DNA of 64,000 nucleotides from Chitinophaga pollutisoli (GCF_038396755.1 NZ_CP149822.1:4680001-4744000), one strand, 5' to 3'. Shown: positions 49,706 through 58,837, counted from the first letter of the stretch. Notes: a model not told the origin generated them from the letters alone. Made by a program: numbers and translations.

Positions 49706-50569
49706 ATGAAAATTTATGTTCATTTACTCCTCATCTCCCTGTCTTGCCTGCCCTTTTTGCAATCGAATGCACAGCAAAAAGGGCTGCCGGGGATAGGGGT
49801 TTGCACCTCTTATGAGAACGACAGCCTGCTGGCAGCGGCGGGATTTGCCTACATTGAATCCGGCGCCCGCTTCCTGTTCGGGCCATCCGTGCCAGACTCC
49901 AGCTACAACCGCACCCTGAGCCGGATGCATGCGATGAAACTGCAAGGCGGCGTGTGCAATAGCTTTATTCCGAACGACATCCGGCTGACCGGCGCCGAAG
50001 CCAGCGAAAAACGCATCCTGGGGTATGTAGATTCCCTCATGCAGCGCGCCAGCAAGGCCGGCATCAAAATCATCGTTTTCGGGTCGGCCGGCGCGCGCAA
50101 ACTCGCCGAAGGGCAGGATTCCGCCACGGCCCTGCGCGAACTGATCGCCATTTCCCGTAAAATGGCCGGGGTGGCGGCTAAATACGACGTCATCATTGCC
50201 ATGGAGAATCTCAATTCCGGGGAAGATAATTTCATCAACACCCTGGACATCGTCACGCATATCGTCAAATCCGTCAACCATTCCCATTTCAGGATCACGG
50301 TGGATATTTTCCATATGCTGCGGCAGGGCGAGCGCCCGGAAGCCATCCTTCCCGCCGCGCCCTGGCTGGTGCATTGCCACATCGCGGAAAATGCCGGCCG
50401 CCGGGCGCCGGGCACTGCGGGCGAAGACTTCACGCCGTACCTGGCCATGCTGAAGAAAGCGAACTACAAAGGCCGTATTTCCATGGAATGCGGGTGGAAA
50501 AACATGCCGGAAGAGTGCCGTCCGGCCCTGGCGTACCTGCAAAAACAACTCACAGCCGCTTACAAGTAA
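49706..50569 (+). CDS. Sugar phosphate isomerase/epimerase-like TIM barrel protein
   Basis: A 287-residue exported protein. The signal peptide (about 1-22, ending QSNAQ) precedes an AP-endonuclease-2/xylose-isomerase-like TIM barrel. The metal-site residues typical of the family appear in IIAMENLNSGEDN (Glu about 170), RITVDIFHMLRQGE (Asp and His about 203), VHCHIAENAGRRAPG (about 226) and RISMECGW (Glu about 263). The ATG at 49706 gives a clean signal. It is followed 33 bases later by a Gfo/Idh oxidoreductase, a pairing common in Bacteroidota for oxidation and isomerisation of inositols or unusual sugars. Confidence 0.84.
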   Translation: MKIYVHLLLISLSCLPFLQSNAQQKGLPGIGVCTSYENDSLLAAAGFAYIESGARFLFGPSVPDSSYNRTLSRMHAMKLQGGVCNSFIPNDIRLTGAEASEKRILGYVDSLMQRASKAGIKIIVFGSAGARKLAEGQDSATALRELIAISRKMAGVAAKYDVIIAMENLNSGEDNFINTLDIVTHIVKSVNHSHFRITVDIFHMLRQGERPEAILPAAPWLVHCHIAENAGRRAPGTAGEDFTPYLAMLKKANYKGRISMECGWKNMPEECRPALAYLQKQLTAAYK

Positions 50570-50602
50570 CAAAAAAAACAACAACATAAAAATCATTCCA
50601 CT

Positions 50603-51973
50603 ATGACTACCAGCAACAAGAACCGCCGCGATTTCCTGAAGCTCTCCATGATGGGGGGCGCGGGCGTGGCGCTGAGCGCCATGGGGATGCCCGCCAGCAG
50701 CTACGCGCGCATCCTGGGCGCCAACGATCGGGTAAACGTGGGTGTTGTCGGATTCTCCGACCGCTTCCGCCAGGCCCTCATGCCTACTTTTCTCAATCAT
50801 TACAAAGACCTCAACTTCGACATCGTGGCCGTGTCCGACATCTGGAAACGCCGCCGCGATGAAGGTAAATCGGTTCTCGAAGGCAAGCTCGGCCACTCCG
50901 TGCAGGCCTGCGTGAACAACGATGAGCTCTATAGGATTAAGGACATCGACGCAGTGATGATCGCCACGGCCGACTTCCAGCACGCCTTCCACACTATTGA
51001 AGCCGTGAACAACAAGAAGGACGTGTATTGTGAAAAGCCTTTCGCCGAAACGATGGAAGACGCCCGCAACGCCCTCAAAGCCGTGAAAGCCTCCAGGCGC
51101 GTGTTCCAGGTGGGCACGCAGCGCCGAAGCGGCGCGGGCTACCACGCCGCGGCCAATTTCATCCAGCAGGGGAAATTCGGGCCCATCACCATGGTGGAAA
51201 TGACCTGGAACGTAAACCAGCCAGGGCGCTGGCGCAGGCCCGACCTGGTGAAAGACATCCGCCAGGCCGACGTCGATTTCGCGCGTTTCCATTGCACCCG
51301 CCCGAAAGAAAACTGGGATCCCCGCAAATATCTCGAATACCGCCTCTTCTGGCCGTACTCCTCCGGCATCTTCGGCCAGTGGATGACGCACCAGATCGAT
51401 ACGGTACACTGGTTCTCCGGCCTGAAACACCCGCGCAGCGTGGTTGCTGGCGGCGGGATTTACCAGTGGAAAGACGGCCGCAGCAATCCTGATACGCTCA
51501 CCGCGGTACTGGAATATGGCCCCTCCAACGATCCTTCCTCCGGGTTCCAGGTGGTGTACAGCTCGCGTTTCCATAACTCGGCGGGCGGCACCAAGGAATT
51601 GTATTACAGCAACGGCGGGATGATCGACATGAGCAACAACACGATTTCCCCCAACGGCGGCCTGCGCGAGAAAGAAGCGGCAGCCATGGGCATGAAAGCC
51701 AATCTCCTCCCGGAAATGAGCCTCTCGGCCGCGGCCGGCGGCGTGGAAAGCGGCGCCAATACCGGCGGCGACGATACCACCAACGCCCACGTCCGCAATT
51801 GGATGGAGTGCGTGCGGAAACAAGATATCAAGACCAACGCCCCCATAGAAGCGGCTTACAGCCATTCCATCGCGCTCATTATGGGCACGGCGGCTTACCG
51901 CACAGGCCAGCGCGCTACGTTCGACGAAGCGAAGCAGGACGTGATGGTAGGCGGAAAAGTGTTTACACTGTAG
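50603..51973 (+). CDS. Gfo/Idh/MocA family oxidoreductase with Tat signal
   Basis: A 456-residue exported oxidoreductase. A twin-arginine signal (NRRDFLKLS, then a hydrophobic Gly/Ala-rich stretch) suggests it folds with its cofactor before export. The NAD(P)-binding domain starts RVNVGVVGFSDRFRQAL (about 46), with AVMIATADFQHAFH (about 115) and the conserved lysine in VYCEKPFAETMEDARNALK (about 140). Later GWRRPDLV-like and HQIDTVHWFSG segments (about 265) match glycoside-related members. It probably acts with the upstream isomerase on an unidentified sugar. Confidence 0.88.
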   Translation: MTTSNKNRRDFLKLSMMGGAGVALSAMGMPASSYARILGANDRVNVGVVGFSDRFRQALMPTFLNHYKDLNFDIVAVSDIWKRRRDEGKSVLEGKLGHSVQACVNNDELYRIKDIDAVMIATADFQHAFHTIEAVNNKKDVYCEKPFAETMEDARNALKAVKASRRVFQVGTQRRSGAGYHAAANFIQQGKFGPITMVEMTWNVNQPGRWRRPDLVKDIRQADVDFARFHCTRPKENWDPRKYLEYRLFWPYSSGIFGQWMTHQIDTVHWFSGLKHPRSVVAGGGIYQWKDGRSNPDTLTAVLEYGPSNDPSSGFQVVYSSRFHNSAGGTKELYYSNGGMIDMSNNTISPNGGLREKEAAAMGMKANLLPEMSLSAAAGGVESGANTGGDDTTNAHVRNWMECVRKQDIKTNAPIEAAYSHSIALIMGTAAYRTGQRATFDEAKQDVMVGGKVFTL

Positions 51974-52013
51974 TTTTTTATTGCATCAAAAACGAAGGCG
52001 CGGGCTGGACGGG

Positions 52014-52640
52014 TTACTGTCCGGCCTGCCGTCTTTTAGCCATTTCCTCCGCGATTTCCACAGCCTGCGTATCGCCGGAAGCGCGGAGCTGTTTGATGAT
52101 CTCGGCATGGTCGCGGTCGTTGCGGTTCTGGCTGAGTTTGAAGCGCGTCTCGATCCGGTCGAGCGTCATTTCAAAGCCGGTGATGGCGCGGAGATTGTTG
52201 TGCAACGACTTCTCCGGAATGTCGGAAATGTGCACGGGGCAGGCGGAGGCGGCTTCGTATTTGTCCATCAGTTTGGTGAGGGAATCCACAAGCTCTGCTT
52301 CGGTTAAAATGCGAAGCTGGCCGTAAACGTGCACGGCGATGTAATTCCAGGTGGGGATTTTCTCTTTTTCGTACCAGGAAGAGGAAATGTACGCGTGGGG
52401 ATCGGTGAAAACGGCGAGGAAAGTCTGGCCGGATTTGAAGTCTTCGGACTGGGGATTGTCGTTGGCGATGTGGCCCCTCAGCAAGAAGGCGCCCGGTTCT
52501 TTTTCTTCCAGTTCAACGGGGAGATGGGTGCCGAAAGGAACACCATCATGGATGCTCATGAGCAAAGCGAAGCTGTGCCTGCGGATGAATCCGGATACGG
52601 TGGCCCAGTCGTTTTCCTGGTAATATTTGGGGGTGTACAT
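52014..52640 (-). CDS. FMN-binding negative transcriptional regulator (PaiB-like)
   Basis: A 208-residue protein of the PaiB family, with a split-barrel FMN-binding fold. MYTPKYYQENDWATV (1-15), GTHLPVELEEKE (about 37), LRGHIANDNPQ (about 57), VFTDPHAYISSSWYEKEKIP (about 77) and TWNYIAVHVYG (about 97) are diagnostic. Bacillus PaiB influences sporulation and protease genes; here a regulatory role is only inferred. The ATG at 52640 is chosen over an upstream start at 52673 that would lie inside the terminator of mrp. Confidence 0.88.
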   Translation of the reverse strand: MYTPKYYQENDWATVSGFIRRHSFALLMSIHDGVPFGTHLPVELEEKEPGAFLLRGHIANDNPQSEDFKSGQTFLAVFTDPHAYISSSWYEKEKIPTWNYIAVHVYGQLRILTEAELVDSLTKLMDKYEAASACPVHISDIPEKSLHNNLRAITGFEMTLDRIETRFKLSQNRNDRDHAEIIKQLRASGDTQAVEIAEEMAKRRQAGQ

Positions 52641-52649
52641 ATTGGAGGG

Positions 52650-52680
52650 AATAAAGCCCCGGTGCCGGGGCACCGGGGCA
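52650..52680 (-). terminator. Intrinsic terminator after mrp
   Basis: Very stable GC-rich stem GCCCCGGTG(CC) / (GG)CACCGGGGC around four bases, followed on the minus strand by TTTATT. It lies between mrp and the PaiB-like gene. Confidence 0.75.
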
Positions 52681-52700
52681 AGTAAAAAATTGTTCGGCGC

Positions 52701-53798
52701 CTATTCCACGATCTCCACGATTTTCGTGGGCGCGATGTTGGCATTGCGCATGGCGATGCTCCGGGCGGTATTACCGGCGAAGTCGCTGAAGGCTTGTTGG
52801 GTCACAGGGTCCTTGCCAGTGATGGCCGGAACGCCTTCGTCGCCGCCTTCGCGGATGCTTTGCACCAGGGGGATCTGTCCGAGGAAAGGGATTTCCAGTT
52901 CTTCGGCGAGGCGTTTGCCGCCTTCTTTTCCGAAGATGTAATATTTGTTTTCGGGCAGTTCGGCCGGGGTGAAGTAAGCCATATTTTCCACGAGGCCGAG
53001 GATCGGCACGCGGATCTGCGGGCTGCTGAACATGGCGATGCCTTTCTTGGCGTCGGCCAGGGCAACGTCCTGCGGAGTGGTAACGATCACGGCGCCGGTT
53101 ACGGGAACGGATTGTACGAGGGTGATGTGAACGTCGCCCGTGCCGGGGGGCATATCGATCACCAGGTAATCCAGGTCGCCCCAGTGCACGTCGCTCACGA
53201 ATTGCTTGAGGGCGCTGCTGGCCATGGGGCCGCGCCATACCACCGCCTGCTTCTCATCGATCAGCAGTCCGATCGACATCACCTGGATGCCGTATTTCTC
53301 CATGGGAGCGATTTTGCCTTTGCCATCCACGTTCACCATCATCGGGCGCTGGCCGCGGAGGCCGAACATGATGGGTACGCTGGGACCGTAAATATCGGCG
53401 TCCATGAGGCCTACTTTGGCGCCGTCCTGCGCGAGGGCAAGCGCGAGGTTGGCGGCAACGGTGGATTTACCCACGCCGCCTTTGCCGGAGGCCACCATGA
53501 TAATGTTCTTCACGTTGGGAAGGAGGGAATTCCCGTCTTTCCGGCCTGTGCTGACGTTGGCAGTCATTTTAACTTCTACTTCCGCTTCCTTGCTGACGAG
53601 GTGGTGGATGGCGTGGATGCACGCGTTGCGGATCAATTCTTTCAACGGGCACGCCGGTGTGGTGAGCACTACCGTAAACTTAACTTTATTGCCTTCGATC
53701 TCGATGTCCTTCACCATGTTGAGCGTCACCAGATCCTTGCCCAGATCGGGTTCTTCTACATTCGACAACGCCTCGAGGACCTTCTCTTTTGTGATCAT
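52701..53798 (-). CDS. mrp: Mrp/NBP35-family Fe-S cluster carrier ATPase
   Basis: A 365-residue P-loop protein. An N-terminal MIP18/DUF59 domain (about 1-80, with SNVEEPDLGKDLVTLNMV) precedes the deviant Walker A MVASGKGGVGKSTVAANLA (about 102). GLMDADIYGPSVPIMFGL (about 131) and LVIDMPPGTGDVH (about 213) complete the ATPase. The C-terminal CxxC that bridges the Fe-S cluster in E. coli Mrp is absent from ENMAYFTPAELPENKYYIFG (about 266). It should still act in cluster delivery, but the binding mode may differ. Confidence 0.92.
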   Translation of the reverse strand: MITKEKVLEALSNVEEPDLGKDLVTLNMVKDIEIEGNKVKFTVVLTTPACPLKELIRNACIHAIHHLVSKEAEVEVKMTANVSTGRKDGNSLLPNVKNIIMVASGKGGVGKSTVAANLALALAQDGAKVGLMDADIYGPSVPIMFGLRGQRPMMVNVDGKGKIAPMEKYGIQVMSIGLLIDEKQAVVWRGPMASSALKQFVSDVHWGDLDYLVIDMPPGTGDVHITLVQSVPVTGAVIVTTPQDVALADAKKGIAMFSSPQIRVPILGLVENMAYFTPAELPENKYYIFGKEGGKRLAEELEIPFLGQIPLVQSIREGGDEGVPAITGKDPVTQQAFSDFAGNTARSIAMRNANIAPTKIVEIVE

Positions 53799-53909
53799 AA
53801 ATTGTTGTTAAATTTGATTGCGATCAGCAAAGTTAACCATAAATGAGGTTTAATTTGTCGCTTTTATATTGGACATTGCGGGCTGTTTCCTGTATCTTAG
53901 TACCTACAC

Positions 53910-54548
53910 ATGTATAGAAATCTTGTCATACTTTTTTCCCTGGTGTGTTTGCCGTTATTAGCATCTGCGCAGTTCAAAGCGTTTAAAGACAGCATCATAC
54001 AGATTTCCGGTATTACCATGACCGCCGACAGCCTCCGTGCGGTGCCGGCGGTGAGCATCCTGGTGAAGGGCCAGGGGCGGGGAACCATTTCCAACAGCGT
54101 AGGTGTGTTTTCCATCGTGGCTTTTAAAGGCGATACATTGAGTTTCAGCGCGATAGGTTTCCGCAGGAAGGATTATAAAATCCCGGTGGACCTGCCCGGC
54201 AACCGTTACTCCGTGATCCAGCTGATGGCGGAAGACACGGTGTATCTTACCGAAACCATTATCAAACCATACCCTTCGCGGCGCGAGTTCGAGAAGCTGT
54301 TCGTAAGTATGGATATCCCCAATGATATGTATGAAATCGCCCGGAAGAACAACGAGCAGGCGAAGCTCCGCGCCATCGCGCAGGGCATGCCGATCGACGC
54401 AGGCGGGGCGTATAACGTTTTCATGCAAAAACAGCAGCAATCACTTTATTACGCCGGCCAGGTGCCGCCACAGAATATCTTCAACCCGCTGGCCTGGGCG
54501 CAATTTATCGAGTCCTGGAAACGGGGCGATTTCAAAAGGAAAGACTAG
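53910..54548 (+). CDS. Secreted protein with carboxypeptidase-like regulatory domain
   Basis: A 212-residue exported protein. The signal peptide (1-20, ending LLASAQ) precedes a CarboxypepD_reg-like beta-sandwich (about 30-115): AVPAVSILVKGQGRGTISNS, GVFSIVAFKGDTLSFSAIGF. This is the module found at the N-terminus of TonB-dependent receptors. Here it is followed by about 95 residues of unknown helical sequence instead of a barrel. It is probably a periplasmic or surface protein. Confidence 0.78.
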   Translation: MYRNLVILFSLVCLPLLASAQFKAFKDSIIQISGITMTADSLRAVPAVSILVKGQGRGTISNSVGVFSIVAFKGDTLSFSAIGFRRKDYKIPVDLPGNRYSVIQLMAEDTVYLTETIIKPYPSRREFEKLFVSMDIPNDMYEIARKNNEQAKLRAIAQGMPIDAGGAYNVFMQKQQQSLYYAGQVPPQNIFNPLAWAQFIESWKRGDFKRKD

Positions 54549-54610
54549 CCTTCGCGGCCCAATGCCGCCTTTTTCCTAAATTGCCGCATCATTCACCAAA
54601 ATTGTACGTT

Positions 54611-55501
54611 ATGCAGAAAGTAGCCGTGATCGGCGCCGGCACGATGGGGAACGGCATTGCGCACGTGTTTGCGCAAAACGGGTTCACCGTTCACCTCATC
54701 GATGTGGCGCAGCCCGCGCTCGACAAAGCCCTCGATACCATCGTCCGCAACCTCAACCGCCAGCTCGCCAAAGAGATCATCACCGAAGCGGTGAAGCAAA
54801 GCACCATCAACAACCTGCACACCTTCACCGACCTGGCCGCCGGCGTGAAAGACGCGGAACTCGTCGTAGAAGCCGCCACCGAAAATGCGGACCTCAAACT
54901 GCGCATCTTCCGCGACCTCGACCAATTCACCGCTCCAGGAGCCATCCTCGCCACCAATACGTCTTCCATCTCCATCACCAAGATCGCCGCGGTTACTTCC
55001 TGGCCTGGTAAGGTGATCGGCATGCATTTCATGAACCCCGTTCCCGTCATGAAACTGGTGGAGATCATCAATGGCTACGCCACCGAATCCGAAGTCACCG
55101 ATACCGTGCGCGAGCTGTCGCTTAAACTGGGCAAGGTTCCCTGCATCGTGAACGACTATCCCGGCTTTGTGGCCAACCGCATCCTCATGCCGATGATCAA
55201 CGAAGCCATTTGCGCGCTGCACGAGGGCGTGGCTGGTGTGGAATCTATCGACACCGTGATGAGGCTCGGCATGGCCCACCCGATGGGGCCCCTGCAACTC
55301 GCGGATTTCATCGGCCTCGACGTTTGCCTGTCTATCCTCCGCGTGCTCCACGACGGCTTCGGACAGCCCAAATACGCGCCCTGCCCGTTGCTGGTGAACA
55401 TGGTAACCGCAGGGCATCTCGGTGTGAAGAGCGGCAAGGGATTCTACAAATACGAAGGCGCCGGGAAAGACCTCACCGTCTCCGACCGCTTCCGCCAATA
55501 A
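54611..55501 (+). CDS. hbd: 3-hydroxybutyryl-CoA dehydrogenase
   Basis: A 296-residue NAD-dependent dehydrogenase. The Rossmann motif KVAVIGAGTMGNGIAHVFA is at about 3-21. The catalytic His lies in VIGMHFMNPVPVMKLVEI (about 140) and the catalytic Glu/Asn in VANRILMPMINEAI (about 186). The C-terminal HPMGPLQLADFIGLDV (about 223) and LVNMVTAGHLGVKSGKGFY (about 263) are classic. The ATG at 54611 is preferred over the open frame from 54581. It interconverts 3-hydroxyacyl-CoA and 3-ketoacyl-CoA in short-chain fatty acid metabolism. Confidence 0.94.
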   Translation: MQKVAVIGAGTMGNGIAHVFAQNGFTVHLIDVAQPALDKALDTIVRNLNRQLAKEIITEAVKQSTINNLHTFTDLAAGVKDAELVVEAATENADLKLRIFRDLDQFTAPGAILATNTSSISITKIAAVTSWPGKVIGMHFMNPVPVMKLVEIINGYATESEVTDTVRELSLKLGKVPCIVNDYPGFVANRILMPMINEAICALHEGVAGVESIDTVMRLGMAHPMGPLQLADFIGLDVCLSILRVLHDGFGQPKYAPCPLLVNMVTAGHLGVKSGKGFYKYEGAGKDLTVSDRFRQ

Positions 55502-55522
55502 TATTCCCCGCATAAAAAAATC

Positions 55523-55559
55523 GACCCGCCGGCAACTAAAACGCCTGGCGGGTCTTTTT
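55523..55559 (+). terminator. Intrinsic terminator after hbd
   Basis: Perfect 8-bp stem GACCCGCC / GGCGGGTC with a 16-base loop, followed by five T residues. The remaining 110 bases to the next gene show nothing else. Confidence 0.8.
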
Positions 55560-55670
55560 CATCAAATCCCACATCAAATCCTCCCGCAGGAAACATACCG
55601 CTAGCAGGCTCCCCGACGCCGGAAAGCGGCCGCAGCAGGAAGAAAAAAATTTAGAGTCAGTGGGAAAGGG

Positions 55671-56645
55671 TTAACCCGCGTATTTTTCGCGGTATTCCTT
55701 GGGAGAGAGGCCAACAATCTTGCGGAACAGCTGACGGAATGCTTTCGCGTCTTCATACCCGGCCTGGATCATTACGCCGGTGATGTTGTCCTGCTTTTCT
55801 TCAAGCAGTTTTTTCGCTGCTTCGATACGGATCCTTTGCAAATACTCGATCGGCGTTACGCCCGTTGCGCTTTTGAACCGGCGGATGAAATTACGGCGGC
55901 TCACCGGCAGGTCGTGGATCACTTCTTCCACTGTTACCCTGTCCTGGAAACGCTCTTCCATCCTTTGCTGCGCGGCGGTCACCAGCTCGTCGTTATGCGC
56001 GCGGCTGGGCGACCAGTTCGCAAAGTAGGATTGCTGCGCCCTGTCCATGTCGATGGCGAACACTTTCGCGGTGAAAATCGCTGTGGTCCGGTTGCAGTAC
56101 TTTTCGAGGATGTGCAGCAGGAGGTGGAAGGTGGAAGTAGCCCCTCCGCTTGTGTACACCCCACGATCATCTGTAACCACCACGTCGGCGTCCACGATCA
56201 CTTCCGGGAAATGGCGCGACAGCGCTTCCACGGCGGTTACATGCGTAGTGGCGCGGCGGTTGTTGAGCAAACCCGTTGCCGCGAGCAGGAATGCCCCCGT
56301 GCAAAAGCTCGCCACTTCAGCGCCTTTCCCCGCCTGCTGGCGTACCCAGGGCACAAAAGCCGTGTTCTCCCGTAAATAATCCGGAATATTCCCCGGCCTG
56401 AAAGCAGGGATCAGCACCAGGTCAGACGCCGTCACTTCTTCATGCGAAAGCGGCTGGTAATGCTCGTCAGGATACGCGACCGTTTCATCTTCCGGATGCC
56501 GGATCAGCCGGATGTCGAAATACGGCAGGCCCGTGTTCTCCAGGTAGTAATTGTTGACAGTCTGAAAAACGTCTAAAAGCGCTGCGATACTGATAGGTCG
56601 GTAATGCCTGGTTAGAAGGATGGATAGTTTTTTCATAAATGGCAT
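55671..56645 (-). CDS. GlxA-family transcriptional regulator (DJ-1/PfpI domain plus AraC DNA-binding domain)
   Basis: A 324-residue regulator. The N-terminal DJ-1/PfpI amidotransferase-like domain (about 5-180) has the elbow VASFCTGAFLLAATGLL with the cysteine (about 116). The C-terminal AraC domain (about 220-322) contains two helix-turn-helices with SRRNFIRRFKSATGVTPIEY (about 256) and AGYEDAKAFRQLFRKIVGLS (about 296). The frame is open to 56840, but the ATG at 56645 or 56636 gives the family length. Ligand and targets are unknown. Confidence 0.9.
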   Translation of the reverse strand: MPFMKKLSILLTRHYRPISIAALLDVFQTVNNYYLENTGLPYFDIRLIRHPEDETVAYPDEHYQPLSHEEVTASDLVLIPAFRPGNIPDYLRENTAFVPWVRQQAGKGAEVASFCTGAFLLAATGLLNNRRATTHVTAVEALSRHFPEVIVDADVVVTDDRGVYTSGGATSTFHLLLHILEKYCNRTTAIFTAKVFAIDMDRAQQSYFANWSPSRAHNDELVTAAQQRMEERFQDRVTVEEVIHDLPVSRRNFIRRFKSATGVTPIEYLQRIRIEAAKKLLEEKQDNITGVMIQAGYEDAKAFRQLFRKIVGLSPKEYREKYAG

Positions 56646-56879
56646 TGGCGGATGAACACCGAAAGTACAATTTTTTCCGTCACATCCTCCCTGGCAGAGT
56701 GCTATTTCTACCGCCAGGCTGTCGCGAAAGTCTCCCCGGTGCTGGGTTTTAGCCCAGCTGTCACAGTTGTTTCCCGGGCTATTACGGATAATGACAGACC
56801 AGTGCCCGCACGGAGCACGCGTTTTCAGGCGTAATGTCACGATCTCCGGCGACTTGTCAAGTTGCCTTCATGCGGTTCC

Positions 56880-56904
56880 AAAAAAGCCGGCGAAGCACCG
56901 GCTT
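56880..56904 (-). terminator. Intrinsic terminator after the zinc-ribbon protein
   Basis: On the minus strand AAGCCGG pairs with CCGGCTT around TGCTTCG, then TTTTT. It lies about 10 bases past the stop at 56914. Confidence 0.8.
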
Positions 56905-56913
56905 ATTGGTGCA

Positions 56914-57117
56914 TTATTTAGTCTTCTTATCCTGTTCCCCATGTGCGGGGCCAGCCGAAAACTCATGGCCGCAAAACGCGCAATGCGTTAACCCTGCCTG
57001 TTTGGACAAACGCGCCCCGCAGGCCGGACAATCCTTTCCTCGCGGAGGCGGTTCTTTCTCCGGCGGGAGCTTCAGGTTTTCAATAATCTCCAGCGGTCTG
57101 TGCTTATCTTCCGTCAT
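56914..57117 (-). CDS. Small zinc-ribbon protein
   Basis: A 67-residue protein with two CxxC knuckles, DCPACGARL (about 29-37) and THCAFCGHEF (about 44-53), forming a zinc ribbon. An acidic/proline-rich N-terminus (LPPEKEPPPRGK) and a charged tail (GEQDKKTK) flank it. It has no signal peptide. The function is unknown, but the gene has its own terminator and a normal ATG. It is probably a nucleic-acid- or protein-binding accessory protein (inference). Confidence 0.75.
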   Translation of the reverse strand: MTEDKHRPLEIIENLKLPPEKEPPPRGKDCPACGARLSKQAGLTHCAFCGHEFSAGPAHGEQDKKTK

Positions 57118-57257
57118 GTTTCCTTTTTTTCCTGGTGTTTATTCGGTTCTGCTGATGGTTACTTCCTGACTATCGGTTCCTTTCCGCTAGTATTAATTCA
57201 TTAAATATATCAAAAAAAACAATTGAAAAATCTCCGTGATAAACGGTCGGAAATTTT

Positions 57258-58739
57258 TCATGAAAAAAGCCGCTCCCCAAACGGGAAGCGGCTGTGGTTT
57301 TTACCAAGGATTGGTAGATCAAATCCCCGCGGCCGTTCGCCTTGCGGTTTCGGCCAGCAGTTCATCGAGTTGTGCGCGGTCCCTCCATTTCCCCCGGAAA
57401 CGAGGCCGCGGATTTTTTGCGTGTTGTGGATATCGTCGAGCGGATTGTCGTCGAGCAGCAGGAGGTCTGCATGCATGCCGGGCGCCACGGCGCCGTACCC
57501 TTGCTGTTGCAGGAATTTCGGTCCGTTGATTACGGAGGCTTTCAGCGCCTGTTGCGGCGTCATCCCATATTTTACCATCAGCGCCAGCTCTTCATGGAGC
57601 GCCAGCCCGGGATAGCAGTAGGAATTGAGGTATCCCGCGTCGGTACCCGCGAGGATGGTGACATTGGCTGCCACCAGGTCGGCCAGCACGGCGGATGAGC
57701 GCTCGTAATTCGCTTTCCGTTGCGCGATGGCGGCGGCATCGTGCTGCATGACATTGTTCACGCGGCCGGCGTAGGTGCTTTGCAGGCCTTTGCCGATGTA
57801 GCGGAGGTAATCGTCGTGGCGGCGGTCGTGCTCGTCCCAGTACGACAGGATGTGCCCGAGGCTCAGGGTGGGCGTTACCGCCACGCCTTTGGACGCCATG
57901 TAGCGGAACATCTTCCGGGCGGAAGCTTTATCGTAGGTGGAATTGATCTTCTCGCTGAGGTCGCGGCCTTTCAGGGTGCCGTTGGCCACACCATTGCTGA
58001 TGCTTACTTCTTCGGAGGAACCCGCTTTAAGGAGATATGTGATGTGCTCGATGGAACTGATACCGGCATCCACGATGTCTTTCATGGGTATGACGTAAGG
58101 TACGTGCCCCGAAATCACCAGGCCGCGTTTCCGGGTTTCGCGGATACTTTCCAGGTAGAGACCGGGCTTGAGCGTGTTGTCGGTGATTTTTACGAAATCG
58201 ACGCGCAGGCCCTGCAGGGAATCAAGCGCTTTGGCCAGCTCTTCCTTCGTCCCGATCTCGATATCGCCTTTCCACACGGATTTATAGCCTTCCAGCTTGG
58301 GGCCTGAGGTAAAAATATGCGGCCCGTCGATGAGCCCTTTGGCGACGGAGTCGCGCCAGGGCAGCACGAAATGGCTGATATCGGCCGCGCAGTCGCGAAC
58401 ACCGGTGATGCCGTAAGCGAGCATGAGGGGGAGGAGGTTGCGGTTTTCGTGGGCGAGGGTGTCGCCGCCGCCGAAGTGCATGTGGTTATCCCACAAACCT
58501 GGCATGAGGAATTTCCCGGTACCGTCGACCACTACGGGAGCGGAGTGGCGGAGCTTGCGGGAAGGGGTTACGGCGATGATGCGCCCGTCTTTCACCACAA
58601 CGGCCTGATCGGCGGCGGTGCGGCCCCGCTCCACGTCGATCACCGATACGGAACGGATGATAAGATCGGCGGGCGCTTGCTGCGCGCGCGTGCCGGAAAA
58701 GACGGCCGCAAGCGATAGTAACAGGAGCGTTCGTTTCAT
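57258..58739 (-). CDS. Secreted amidohydrolase-family protein, C-terminus frameshifted
   Basis: A metal-dependent hydrolase with signal peptide (about 1-19, ending GTRAQ). Metal ligands appear in MPGLWDNHMHFGGG (about 84), VISGHVPYVIP and ISSIEHITYLL (about 210-235), and LAGTDAGYLNSY (about 360), as in imidazolonepropionase-like amidohydrolases. The substrate is unknown. After IRGLVSGG the reading becomes low-complexity and runs into its own terminator. One extra G in the G5 run (57391-57395 on the plus strand) would restore KWRDRAQLDELLAETARR and a stop at 57319, a normal family C-terminus. The last 45 or so residues as written are therefore probably wrong. Confidence 0.85.
   Translation of the reverse strand: MKRTLLLLSLAAVFSGTRAQQAPADLIIRSVSVIDVERGRTAADQAVVVKDGRIIAVTPSRKLRHSAPVVVDGTGKFLMPGLWDNHMHFGGGDTLAHENRNLLPLMLAYGITGVRDCAADISHFVLPWRDSVAKGLIDGPHIFTSGPKLEGYKSVWKGDIEIGTKEELAKALDSLQGLRVDFVKITDNTLKPGLYLESIRETRKRGLVISGHVPYVIPMKDIVDAGISSIEHITYLLKAGSSEEVSISNGVANGTLKGRDLSEKINSTYDKASARKMFRYMASKGVAVTPTLSLGHILSYWDEHDRRHDDYLRYIGKGLQSTYAGRVNNVMQHDAAAIAQRKANYERSSAVLADLVAANVTILAGTDAGYLNSYCYPGLALHEELALMVKYGMTPQQALKASVINGPKFLQQQGYGAVAPGMHADLLLLDDNPLDDIHNTQKIRGLVSGGNGGTAHNSMNCWPKPQGERPRGFDLPILGKNHSRFPFGERLFS
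57262..57293 (-). terminator. Intrinsic terminator after the amidohydrolase
   Basis: On the minus strand AGCCGCTTCCCG...GGGAGCGGCT forms a stem followed by TTTTTTC. The shifted amidohydrolase frame reads through it, whereas the restored frame would stop about 25 bases earlier. Confidence 0.8.
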
Positions 58740-58837
58740 CCGGCGAAAATACAGTCCTCCCTTTTGGCGCGATGGTACATGCTGAAACAATCCGGGCATT
58801 TTCCGTAAATAGTACTAAAAGCCTTTATGCTTCAGAC

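Noticed and set aside
49724..51865. 713-codon open frame on the minus strand
   Set aside because: It lies opposite the isomerase and Gfo/Idh genes, whose motifs are intact; the translation resembles nothing and reflects GC-rich codon bias.
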